50,079 bases of DNA from Prolixibacteraceae bacterium (GTDB lineage: Bacteria > Bacteroidota > Bacteroidia > Bacteroidales > Prolixibacteraceae). Below the pieces are notes generated by a model. That model was not told the DNA's origin and searched no databases. It saw only the letters and a list, made by a program, of their open reading frames with translations. The translations under genes and the position numbers were made by a program. Every line of letters starts with the position of its first letter. Position 1 is the stretch's first letter. Where the stretch lies: the NCBI GenBank assembly GCA_018648265.1, contig JABGRN010000033.1, positions 1 through 50,079 on the forward strand. Reading direction: 5' to 3'. This document shows positions 1 to 8,200 of the stretch, piece after piece.

Positions 1-49
1 TTCTGTGCATTTTGAATTCTCATAACGAAAAACTCATGAATAATTCAGG
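1..49 (-). repeat. Partial copy of the 174-bp inverted-end repeat
   Basis: These 49 bases are an exact reverse complement of 21133-21181, which is the left part of the complete copy at 21133-21306. The match stops at the outer end, where both copies carry the terminal CCTGAATTATTCAT motif (here on the minus strand at 36-49), and the flanks differ beyond it. The window edge cuts the element, so its other end is not visible. It is a short non-coding interspersed repeat, MITE-like in form; no transposase is present. Confidence 0.85.
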
Positions 50-155
50 TTAGTTGATTTTTAAATTCGTAAAAATTATTAGAGCAAATTAAAAGGTCTT
101 TACCCTCGATCCAAACAAACTGCTCAAGCAATTAACTACTTAACGAATCAACAGG

Positions 156-860
156 TTAACCATTCTTGCTTATTCTTTCCAGTTTTTCAGTATCAATAAT
201 TTCAATGTTTTTACCAGCTAATTTCAAAATCTTTTCTTTTTCGAACTCCTTTAAAAACTTAATGGCACTTTCGGTTGAAATAGAGGCAAAATCGGCAATG
301 TCCTGGCGGGTTAAATGTTTGAAAATATCTTCTATAATAAATTCATCTTGCGACAAATATAGTAGGCTGGAAGCCAGTTTTCCACGCATTTGTTTATAAG
401 ATACATTTTTGATTATTTCAAATAAGTGTCGTTCGTTATTGTAATTTTTCGATGTTATTTGTAATGCAAATTCCGGGTTTTGAAGTAATATCTTCTTGAG
501 GCTCTCTTTTTCAATCATACAAATTACCGAATCTTTAATTGCCTGGGTTGAATAGGTGTGAATATTCTCGCCAAAAATAGACGAAAAAGCCAGGAAATCT
601 CCGGATTGGGCTAAACTTATATTTATCTGTTTTTCGTAACCGGTTTGCAAATAGACCTTTACCAGTCCTTCAACAACATAAATTACATAAGGTGCAAATG
701 CACCCTGTTTAAATATATTCTCGCCTTTTAAATAGGTAATTTGGGTTTTGCTTTGTTCAAGGGCTTTCAACTCTCCCGGAAATAATTGCCCAAAATCCCC
801 GCTGTCCTTTCCTTTTATTTTTTCTGAATTTCCTTTTTTTGAAACAGTCATGGTATTCAT
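156..860 (-). CDS. Crp/Fnr family transcriptional regulator
   Basis: A 234-residue regulator. An N-terminal cyclic-nucleotide-binding-like beta-barrel (about residues 35-125) contains the Crp-type GDFLAFSSIFG stretch. A long dimerisation helix follows, then a winged helix-turn-helix near residues 182-205 (LTRQDIADFASISTESAIKFL). Only one cysteine is present, so it cannot carry the 4Fe-4S cluster of true FNR. The ligand is unknown: several cAMP-contacting residues are not recognisable. It is transcribed away from the redox genes that start at 1048, and the roughly 190-bp gap holds a palindrome at 953-966, so control of that cluster is a reasonable inference. ATG codons at residues 1 and 4 are both possible starts. 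Confidence 0.9.
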   Translation of the reverse strand: MNTMTVSKKGNSEKIKGKDSGDFGQLFPGELKALEQSKTQITYLKGENIFKQGAFAPYVIYVVEGLVKVYLQTGYEKQINISLAQSGDFLAFSSIFGENIHTYSTQAIKDSVICMIEKESLKKILLQNPEFALQITSKNYNNERHLFEIIKNVSYKQMRGKLASSLLYLSQDEFIIEDIFKHLTRQDIADFASISTESAIKFLKEFEKEKILKLAGKNIEIIDTEKLERISKNG

Positions 861-872
861 TTAAAAACCTTG

Positions 873-880
873 CAAAAATA
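873..880 (-). promoter_or_regulatory. Candidate -7 promoter element for the Crp/Fnr gene
   Basis: On the minus strand this reads TATTTTTG, an exact match to the Bacteroidota sigma-ABfr -7 consensus TAnnTTTG. It lies 12 bases upstream of the ATG at 860, which is close and would give a very short leader. No clear -33 TTG is seen at the usual spacing. Confidence 0.4.
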
Positions 881-952
881 CCAAATCATTCAATAAAAAT
901 TGGGTTTTCAAAACGAATAAAATCAAACAATTGAATTTTGACAGGAAATAAA

Positions 953-966
953 CTGAAATATTTCAG
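953..966. promoter_or_regulatory. 14-bp perfect palindrome, possible operator
   Basis: CTGAAATATTTCAG is its own reverse complement. It sits between the divergent Crp/Fnr gene and the redox cluster, 55-68 bases upstream of the candidate -7 box at 1021. A second small inverted repeat, CCGGG/CCCGG, follows at 970-986. Symmetry and position fit an operator, but the sequence is not the FNR consensus TTGAT-N4-ATCAA, so the bound protein is a guess. Confidence 0.4.
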
Positions 967-1020
967 TGTCCGGGCTACGATCCCGGTGTCGTTATTTTTT
1001 CAATAAAAAAAATGAAGCTT

Positions 1021-1028
1021 TACTTTTG
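1021..1028 (+). promoter_or_regulatory. Candidate -7 promoter element for the redox cluster
   Basis: TACTTTTG matches the Bacteroidota -7 consensus TAnnTTTG and lies 19 bases before the ATG at 1048. The -33 region is poor. It would drive the series of plus-strand genes from 1048 to 5168. Confidence 0.45.
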
Positions 1029-1047
1029 TACTCAATAAAATTCTAAA

Positions 1048-1401
1048 ATGAAACGAGTAGCAATACCAGTAACAAACAATCAGTTAAGCGAATTTTTCGG
1101 GGAGTGCAACCACTACGAAATATTTGAAATTGATAGGGGAGTGCCCGAAAAAAAATCGATTGAAATACCTAAAGGAACTGATATAACTGAGTTGCCGGGG
1201 TGGCTTGAAAAACAGGGAGTTACCGATGTGATTGCTTACAAAGTCAATAAAAAGATTATTTCACTTTTTGCATCGAAGAAAGTAAATTTGTTTGTAGGGG
1301 TTCAGGTTGAAACTCCACAAAAACTTATCGACGAATATTTACAGGGCAGGTTAGAATCGGACAAAAAAATAATAACAGAAATAACAGAAAGCGATATTTA
1401 A
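1048..1401 (+). CDS. NifX/NifB-family dinitrogenase cofactor-type protein
   Basis: A 117-residue protein of the NifB/NifX/NafY-like (Fe-Mo-cofactor biosynthesis) domain family, an RNase H-like fold. It starts with the typical KRVAIPVTNNQLSEFFGECNH-type segment, in which the 'seFG.C.hyeif' pattern is recognisable, followed by a helix that names a target (TELPGWLEKQGVTDVIAY). Stand-alone members occur outside nitrogen fixation and may bind metal or Fe-S cofactors. No nif genes are nearby, so a nitrogenase role is unlikely. It is first of the redox cluster, 31 bases ahead of the atypical thioredoxin, which suggests a redox or metal-cofactor role; that is inference. Confidence 0.8.
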   Translation: MKRVAIPVTNNQLSEFFGECNHYEIFEIDRGVPEKKSIEIPKGTDITELPGWLEKQGVTDVIAYKVNKKIISLFASKKVNLFVGVQVETPQKLIDEYLQGRLESDKKIITEITESDI

Positions 1402-1432
1402 AACAATTAATATAAATAATAAAAATTTAGTT

Positions 1433-1780
1433 ATGAGAAGATTACAAACAGTTATCCATGAAGTAGAGACAGCAGCAGAATTGGAAAAAATGATTTCTGA
1501 AAACGAAAATGTAATGGTTTGTTGTGGCCGCATGGGACCAATGTGTATTCCTGTTTACGACATTATGGAAGAGTTGGAAGAAGAACGTACAAATGTGAAA
1601 TTTGCATCAATGGCTTTTGATACGCCCGAAGCAGGGATTATCAGAAATGCACCGGAATGTCGTGGTTTTATGGGCTTACCTTTTACCATGTATTATAAAA
1701 ATGGAGAAGTTGCCCATGCAACAAGCAGTATTCAAAACATGCAACAAATTACAAGCATTTTAGACGCAAAGTTAGTGTAG
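1433..1780 (+). CDS. Thioredoxin-fold protein with atypical CX6C site
   Basis: A 115-residue thioredoxin-like protein. The active-site region at residues 30-38 reads CCGRMGPMC, so the cysteines are Cys31 and Cys38 with six residues between them (plus the adjacent Cys30), rather than WCGPC. The rest of the fold is preserved: a helix after the site, a beta-strand, the cis-proline in GLPFTMYYKNGE (Pro83) and a C-terminal helix. Cys76 is an extra cysteine. It sits directly before thioredoxin reductase, so the reductase is its probable electron donor. It may be a dedicated, non-general thiol carrier. The fold assignment is firm; substrate and redox chemistry are unknown. Confidence 0.8.
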   Translation: MRRLQTVIHEVETAAELEKMISENENVMVCCGRMGPMCIPVYDIMEELEEERTNVKFASMAFDTPEAGIIRNAPECRGFMGLPFTMYYKNGEVAHATSSIQNMQQITSILDAKLV

Positions 1781-1797
1781 GAGAATTGCTTTTAACA

Positions 1798-1861
1798 GTC
1801 ATTCCTACAATGATGGAATCTTTTTATTACAGATTAAGATTCCCACTTTTGTAGGAATGAC
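1798..1861. repeat. Nested inverted-repeat hairpin between trx-like gene and trxB
   Basis: A 13-bp perfect inverted repeat (GTCATTCCTACAA at 1798-1810, its complement at 1849-1861) encloses a second one (GGAATCTT at 1815-1822, AAGATTCC at 1836-1843). It can fold as a long hairpin in the 107-base gap between two co-oriented genes. The GTCATTCC...GGAATC pattern resembles widespread small palindromic intergenic repeats. It could act as an RNA processing or attenuation site in the operon; there is no U-tract typical of an intrinsic terminator. Confidence 0.75.
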
Positions 1862-1887
1862 AATTAATTTTTAAAATACCTGAGATT

Positions 1888-2808
1888 ATGGACGAAATTT
1901 TTGATGTAATAATAATTGGTGCGGGTGCTGCTGGTTTAACTGCTGGTATTTACACTTCGCGGGCAAAGCTTTCAACAGTAATTTTGAATGAAGGTGCCAT
2001 TGGTGGCCAAATAGTTTTAACCGAAGAAATTGCCAATTATCCCGGCGTTGAATCGACAAAAGGGTACATGCTTGCCAATATTATGAAAAAGCAGGCCAAA
2101 AGTTTCGGGTGTAAACTAAAATCGAATGTTAAAATAATTAAGTACTCGTTCGACAAAGAAATTAAAGTTGTAGAACTTGAAGATGGCCGTATTTTTCAGG
2201 GGAGATCGGTTATTTTAACTCCGGGCGGTAGGCCACGATCGTTGAATATTCACGGTGAAAATAAATTTAAAGGAACAGGTATTTCGTATTGCGCAACCTG
2301 CGATGGAGACTTTTTTACAGGTAAAGAAGTAGTTGTTGTGGGTGGTGGAAATTCAGCACTCGAAGAGGCGGTAGCATTAACAACGTTTGCCACTAAAGTT
2401 ACCGTTGTTCACCAGTTCGATCATTTTCAGGCTTTTGAACATGCAATTCAGGAAGCGGAAAAAAATCCTAAAGTTGAGTTCATTATGGAATCTGAACTTC
2501 GTGGTTTTTATGGTAATGAAAATCTTGAAAAAGTAACTATCGAACATTTGCCAACCGGTAAAATATCGGAATATAAAACCGATGGAACTTTCATTTTCGT
2601 TGGATATCAACCAAATACTGAAAGTTTTGCTAAGCATATTAATCTGAACGAGCGCAAGGAAATAATTGTGGATACCGACATGAAAACAAATATTAAAGGT
2701 GTTTTTGCGGCCGGCGATTGTATTGTTAAAAAGTACAGACAGGTAACCACAGCAGTTGCCGATGGAACAATTGCAGCGCTTAGTGTTTCAGAATTTTTAA
2801 GATCTTAA
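1888..2808 (+). CDS. trxB: Thioredoxin-disulfide reductase, atypical pyridine-nucleotide site
   Basis: A 306-residue low-molecular-weight flavoprotein reductase. It has the FAD dinucleotide motif GAGAAG at 11-16, the redox-active CATC at 135-138, a second Rossmann motif VVGGGNSALEEA near 150-161, and the C-terminal FAD motif GVFAAGDC at 271-278. Family members move electrons from NADPH through FAD to thioredoxin. Here the segment that normally reads HRRxxxRA, whose arginines hold the NADPH 2'-phosphate, is HQFDHFQA (175-182), so NADPH use is doubtful; NADH or another donor is possible. It is 3 bases from the downstream channel gene, indicating an operon. Its probable partner is the CX6C thioredoxin just upstream. 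Confidence 0.9.
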   Translation: MDEIFDVIIIGAGAAGLTAGIYTSRAKLSTVILNEGAIGGQIVLTEEIANYPGVESTKGYMLANIMKKQAKSFGCKLKSNVKIIKYSFDKEIKVVELEDGRIFQGRSVILTPGGRPRSLNIHGENKFKGTGISYCATCDGDFFTGKEVVVVGGGNSALEEAVALTTFATKVTVVHQFDHFQAFEHAIQEAEKNPKVEFIMESELRGFYGNENLEKVTIEHLPTGKISEYKTDGTFIFVGYQPNTESFAKHINLNERKEIIVDTDMKTNIKGVFAAGDCIVKKYRQVTTAVADGTIAALSVSEFLRS

Positions 2809-2811
2809 TTT

Positions 2812-3762
2812 ATGAAGGAAAAATTGAAATACTTTCCCATAACAGCATTTTCGATAATAATGGGACTCTCAGGATTGGCAATCGTATTTGGTAAATTCTA
2901 TCACATGCAATGGATGCCAAAAATATTCTACGACACTTTTTTGTTTATCACATTAGGTTTATTTTTATTCTTTTCAATAATGTATGGTTTAAAAGCCATT
3001 AAACATTTCGACGAAGTAAAAGCCGATTTTAAACATCGTATCCGCATAAATTTCTTTTCAGCAATTTCAATCTCATTTTTATTGCTGTCGATTGCATTTA
3101 TGACATATTGGCCATTTCTTTCGATGTTTTTGTGGTGGGTAGGTGTTATATCTCACACAGTATTAATGTTATACACAATTAGTTTTTGGATACAACATAA
3201 TTTTGAAATTCATTTTATGAACCCGGCATGGTTTATACCTGTGGTTGGAAATATTCTTGTTCCGGTGGCGGGTGTTGATTATATGCCAAAAGCATTTTCT
3301 TTTATTTTTTTTACTGTTGGTTTTTTCTTTTGGATTATCCTTTTTGTAATTTTTATGAATAGGGCAATTTTTCACCATCAGTTACCACAGAAATTTATTC
3401 CAACACTTTTTATACTTATCGCTCCGCCGGCAATTGGTTTTATTGCTTATATACGAATAGCCCAAAGTTGGGACAGTTTTGCAATTTTTATGTTATTCAT
3501 AGCCTATTTCTTTGTTGTATTAATTTTGTTTTTATATCGAAGTTTTCATAAGTTGAAATTCTTTATTTCGTGGTGGGCATTTACTTTTCCTTTAATGGCA
3601 ATTACAATAGCATCGGTAGTAGCATTTCAGGTTTCGCAGCACGAAATTTATAAATATTTGTCGTTTGTAATGTTCGCAGTTGCTTTATTAACAATTGGGG
3701 TAGTTACCTGGAAAACCATTGGTAAAATAAGGCAGGGCGAAATATGTGTAAACGAAGATTAA
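2812..3762 (+). CDS. SLAC1/TehA (TDT) family anion channel or exporter
   Basis: A 316-residue inner-membrane protein with about ten hydrophobic segments. The first reads ITAFSIIMGLSGLAIVF, like the 'mGltGla' opening helix of TehA/SLAC1 proteins. Family members include the TehA and SLAC1 anion channels and yeast Ssu1 sulfite exporter. It starts 3 bases after trxB, so it is almost certainly co-transcribed. Placement among thiol-redox genes makes export of a small anion such as sulfite a plausible role, but the transported ion cannot be read from the sequence. Confidence 0.82.
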   Translation: MKEKLKYFPITAFSIIMGLSGLAIVFGKFYHMQWMPKIFYDTFLFITLGLFLFFSIMYGLKAIKHFDEVKADFKHRIRINFFSAISISFLLLSIAFMTYWPFLSMFLWWVGVISHTVLMLYTISFWIQHNFEIHFMNPAWFIPVVGNILVPVAGVDYMPKAFSFIFFTVGFFFWIILFVIFMNRAIFHHQLPQKFIPTLFILIAPPAIGFIAYIRIAQSWDSFAIFMLFIAYFFVVLILFLYRSFHKLKFFISWWAFTFPLMAITIASVVAFQVSQHEIYKYLSFVMFAVALLTIGVVTWKTIGKIRQGEICVNED

Positions 3763-3794
3763 TTATTTTGTAATAAATTTAACATTCAAAACAA

Positions 3795-4301
3795 ATGAAA
3801 ATTAAAATATTAGTTATTGTTTCAATCATTCTTGGGTTTCTTACCGGGATAATTTTTTCGGGGATAGCAGTTAGTGTATCATCGGGAGAAATGATGGTGA
3901 AAGAGTTTAAAAGTCCGTATGATTTTGAAAAAACAATGGAAGTTATGGTCGCTCGGATAAATGAGAAAGAAGGCTGGCACGTAACCGATGTTATTGATCA
4001 AAACAAAGAAGCAATCGAGAATGGTGGATATCCAATCGGTAAGTTTGATATTATTAAATATTGTCATGGAGCTTATTCTGCACGGATGCTTCACGACGAT
4101 GATCGTAAAAAATTAGGAAATATGATGCCAAAAACATTTGCAGTTTACGAAAAATCAGACGGGCAAGTGTTTGTATCAACAATGAATGGTGCAATAATGG
4201 GTAAATTGTTTGGTGGCGAAACCGAAAAGATTATAGAGGAAGTTTCGTTGGAAGTAGAAGATATGATGAGATTCATAAATTTAAAATATACATTGTTCTA
4301 A
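3795..4301 (+). CDS. DUF302 domain protein, membrane-anchored
   Basis: A 168-residue protein. An N-terminal hydrophobic helix (about 4-29) serves as signal anchor, so the rest faces the periplasm. The remaining region matches DUF302: SPYDFEKTMEVMVARINEKEGWHV near the start, then IIKYCHGAYSARMLHDD with Cys90 and His91, and MPKTFAVYEKSDG. DUF302 proteins are small domains of unknown function often found in redox or sulfur gene neighbourhoods. It lies 32 bases after the channel gene and 16 before osmC-like. Cys90 may be functional; no biochemical role is assigned. Confidence 0.8.
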   Translation: MKIKILVIVSIILGFLTGIIFSGIAVSVSSGEMMVKEFKSPYDFEKTMEVMVARINEKEGWHVTDVIDQNKEAIENGGYPIGKFDIIKYCHGAYSARMLHDDDRKKLGNMMPKTFAVYEKSDGQVFVSTMNGAIMGKLFGGETEKIIEEVSLEVEDMMRFINLKYTLF

Positions 4302-4317
4302 AATTAAATAAAATATA

Positions 4318-4737
4318 ATGGCAAAAGAAACAGTAAATGTAGAGTGGTTAGAAAACATGGCTTTTAAAGCAGAGGTAAATGGCCACGAAATTGTTATTGA
4401 TGCAGGCGATAAAGTTGGTGGTGAAAACCGTGGTCCCCGCCCAAAACCTTTTATGTTAACTGCTCTGGCAGGTTGTACAGGAATGGACGTAGTTTCAATA
4501 TTAAAAAAAATGAGGGTAAAACCCGACTACTTTAATGTTGTAGTTGAAGGTGAATTAACCGAAGAACATCCAAAGCATTTTATAAAAATGCACGTTATTT
4601 ATGAATTCAGGGGAAAAGACCTTCCAATGGCGAAATTGCAAAAAGCTATTGATCTTTCTGAAGAACGTTACTGTGGTGTTAGCGCAACTTACAAGCAGTC
4701 GATGGAACTTACCTCTGAAATTAAAATCTTAAATTAA
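4318..4737 (+). CDS. OsmC family peroxiredoxin-like protein
   Basis: A 139-residue OsmC/Ohr-family protein. It shows the two family cysteines, Cys53 in LTALAGCTGMDVVSILKKM and Cys119 in EERYCGVSATY, at the usual spacing for thiol peroxidase chemistry. The family reduces organic hydroperoxides, and some members act on persulfides. The short N-terminus fits the OsmC subgroup more than Ohr. It is followed 8 bases later by thioredoxin, a plausible reductant. The cytoplasm is the expected location, as no signal peptide is visible. Confidence 0.88.
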   Translation: MAKETVNVEWLENMAFKAEVNGHEIVIDAGDKVGGENRGPRPKPFMLTALAGCTGMDVVSILKKMRVKPDYFNVVVEGELTEEHPKHFIKMHVIYEFRGKDLPMAKLQKAIDLSEERYCGVSATYKQSMELTSEIKILN

Positions 4738-4745
4738 CGTAAGAC

Positions 4746-5168
4746 ATGTCAACCACTTTATTAATAATCCTTATTGTTCTGGCAGCTTTTCTAGGTTTAA
4801 TTACAATAAATTACTACCGGATGAAAAATGCCAAACCTGTAACTACTAGCAAAAAAATTTTAGTTCTTGGAAACAAAAATTTAAAAATGGCATTGCGAAA
4901 GAAAATCTTATTAGTCGATTTTTGGGCTCCCTGGTGTGGTCCATGTAAAATGGTTGCACCAATTTTAAACGATATTGCCGAAACTGAAGAAAATATCACT
5001 ATCGGAAAAGTTAATGTAGATCATAACCAACCTTTGGCAAAAAAATACAAGGTTCGTAATATACCAACTTTGGTGATTTTTATTGATGGTGTTGAAGCCG
5101 GACGGATTGTAGGAGTTAAATCCAAAAAAGCAATCTTAAAAGAAGTGAATGCGGTGTTAGCGGGTTAA
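4746..5168 (+). CDS. trxA: Thioredoxin with N-terminal membrane anchor
   Basis: A 140-residue protein. Residues 3-24 form a hydrophobic helix, so it is probably membrane-tethered. A classical thioredoxin domain follows with VDFWAPWCGPCKMVAP (WCGPC at 63-67) and the cis-proline loop RNIPTLVIF. Thioredoxins of about 105 residues lack this extension, so it likely faces either the periplasm or the inner face of the membrane; the basic residues after the helix favour the cytoplasmic side by the positive-inside rule. It is last in the redox series. It offers a normal CXXC partner in contrast to the CX6C protein at the front of the cluster. Confidence 0.88.
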   Translation: MSTTLLIILIVLAAFLGLITINYYRMKNAKPVTTSKKILVLGNKNLKMALRKKILLVDFWAPWCGPCKMVAPILNDIAETEENITIGKVNVDHNQPLAKKYKVRNIPTLVIFIDGVEAGRIVGVKSKKAILKEVNAVLAG

Positions 5169-5287
5169 TTAAATATTTTCTTTTTCACAGTCGTTTATTT
5201 TTTCTAATTTAAATTTTACCTCCTTAATTTTAAATATTCGGGTAATTCAACACTTGTTATTTTTGCAAAACAATTAAACTGTACCAA

Positions 5288-8200
5288 CTATAAATCCCGA
5301 TTAGTTACCGATTGTAATTTTCTATCTGCCATTCCTTTACTATTTTGAATGGTAAGATTTTTACATTCACTCCGTACACTGATTCTGGAACTGCATTCTG
5401 TTCCAATTGGCAAAAGTGTATTATCAAAAAGAATATCTGTTGCATCATCAATTACAAAAGCAGGTCGGCCATCTGACTTTTCAAAAGTAAATGTGCAGTC
5501 AACAAAACTTATATTTTTTACATGGCGTAAATACCATGCATAAGCGGGGATAGTTCCCACGTGACGCGGAAATCGTTCATCATTTTCTGCCGGTTTTACT
5601 TCCGAATCTGCAATTGGGTGACCTCCTTTAGCTGTAATTGAAACATTTTTAAAATGTATGTTTTCGATTGGAGTTTCAGGTTTCCCCCAAATAACAGATG
5701 GCATTTCTCTGCCTTTAAAATACGAGTAACAATCAGTTGCGGTGATATTTTCAAAAGTAATATTTCTGATAGCTCCACGTTCGTAACTTCCTTCTGGCAC
5801 GCGCTCAACGTCCGACACTTTAATAAAAATAGGCGCAAATGTTTTCTCCATTTTAATGTCTTTGTAATGAATATCTTCGATTAAACTGCCATCGTTTGAA
5901 GTGATACTGATTCCTGCTTTTCCAGCACGGTTAATTGTAATGTTTTCAAAACGAATATTGCGAAAAGGTGAAATGGTTTCTGAACCAAATTGTAATCCGT
6001 TGCAGCCACTTGCCAGATAACAATTACGCACCGTAATATTTTCACTTGGCAAGGCTTTACCAAGAGAAAGATCGCTTCCGAGTTTTATCGCATCATCGCC
6101 ACCTGCCGGATAACCATCTTCATAACGTACCGCATCGATATGGCAATTTGCAACTTCCACGTTGCTGCACTGAGATAAATTCAATCCGTCGCGACTGGTT
6201 TTTATGGTAACATTGTCGATTAACATATCGGTGCAACCGGTTGCAAGAATCGCGTAATGTCCGCCTTCGCGAATGTTCAAATTTCGAATCTCAACATTTT
6301 TACATAATTTAAGTGCAATTCCTTTATCACCGGTTCCTTTGGGAACTTTACTGCTTCTGGTTAACAATGAACCATCCAAAGTGCCCGGACCATAAATTTT
6401 TATGTTTTCAAGATTTTTACCCCAAATCAGAGAAGCTTCCCAATGGTAATAGGCAGCGTCCATCAATCCTTTATCGTTTGGATTTGGTTCCCACGGATCC
6501 ATTATTCCCGGCATTGCTTTTAATATAGCTCCAGCATCAAGAGCCAGTGTAATATTACTTTTTAAATGAATGGAGCCACAAGCATAAATTCCGGAGGGGA
6601 CGAAAACTGTACCTCCGCCAGCTTTATTGCAAACATCAATTGCTTTGTTAATTGCCGGAGCATCGTTTGTTATTCCGTCTCCTTTTGCACCAAAATGACG
6701 AACATTGTAAACACCGACTGAAGCCAGTTTTTTTGATTTTAAAGCGGCAGTTGCCACCGATTGTTTTTGCCCCGTGTGTTTTTCAAAACTTTCCGCCATT
6801 TCATTTCTGGTTGTTTTAGTTTCTTCAACAAAATCAGTAAGATTTATTAAAGTGAAATCGTACCGGTTTTTGTCAATTTTGCCTTCCAAAGTTTTCCAAA
6901 GTTCCACCATTGTTTGTGCTAAGTGAACGGCTTCATCCATGCCGCCATAAACATCCTGAATTAAAGTTCGACCGTTTGATAAACGATAATCGTGCGAACG
7001 AAAATGAAACGAAGAAAGAAATTCTTCTCCACGTAAGGGATCGCCATAAATTTCCTGCAAGCCTTTCGGATATTGATTAAGTAGTCTTTTTTGAAGTTCG
7101 GGGGAAGTTGGACCGATTCCTTCTTTATTAATGGAATATGGTGTTTTGCTTTCAACCATAAACTCGTCGCCACGGTCGATCCAAATGCCCCGGTAACCTC
7201 GATACATATAAAGTTTACGTGCAACATCATCTGACAAAAACAGAATATTTTTAATGGTTTCAACTAGGTTTTGATCGCTGCCAAAGGTTTGTTGAATCCA
7301 TTCAGTATAAATTTCATTCAGAGAAAGATCCGGATTCCATGCAAGTCGGCCAAGACCATAATAATTAATCATATTCAGAGGAGAATTGGTCCATGCAGGC
7401 GACGGACTAATCATTGAAACGCCCATTATACAATGAACTGAAAATTTATTTAAACTTCCCGGTCCATCTCTGTACGTATCTTGTTCCAACCACCATTTCC
7501 ATTTTTCAACCCACGAACTTGGAAAATTTTTATCGATGACCAACTCTGTTCCTCTCAAAGTTTTTTTCAAGGCTCCATCGATAGCGGGAATAGGAGCAGA
7601 AAGATCCCAGTCTCCGGCACTTCCTTTAGGTACCAAAACAACATTATCTCGGAAATTACCATCCTCTGGCCCAAAAATATCAACAGGAATTAAATGTCGA
7701 TAAGGTTCCGGCGTGTAACGTGAATTTCCATAAACAAAGCCCCTGACCAAACACATTCCACCATAAGGTTTTAAGTTATCAGCGATTCGGTTTGCCATTT
7801 GCGGTCGGGGATCACCATTTTGCTTTTCTGAACCCAGCTTCATCATGTAACCGCCAAAATCGGGGACACGCGAATAAAGAGAATCAGCCGCCGCCGGGTC
7901 GAGGGCAATCAGATAACTTGGGCTCCAGTACAATTTCATTCCATAATCACGAAGAATACCGGCTAATATTTCTACTTCATCCAAATGATCAAGAAAATTA
8001 TCGCGATAATCCCAATTTACTTCGCTGGGGCAAATTGCATTCCACCCGGCAGACGCCATCATCCGAGCCCAATCACGAATAAGTTTAGTGTCGCCATCGG
8101 CAAGTTCTTTCCAACTGAAGATAGAATTGTCCCTGCTACCGTCGCGCCATTTGTCGCCATATAAACCACGAAAATAGGACCAGTGATCAACCATTCGAAT

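Noticed and set aside
1048-1401. Nitrogen-fixation gene cluster.
   Set aside because: Only a NifX-like domain is present; no nifHDK, nifB radical-SAM or nifEN gene in the window.
7792-8082. Antisense open frame within the large hydrolase gene.
   Set aside because: No domain recognisable, and it lies wholly inside a strongly supported gene on the other strand.
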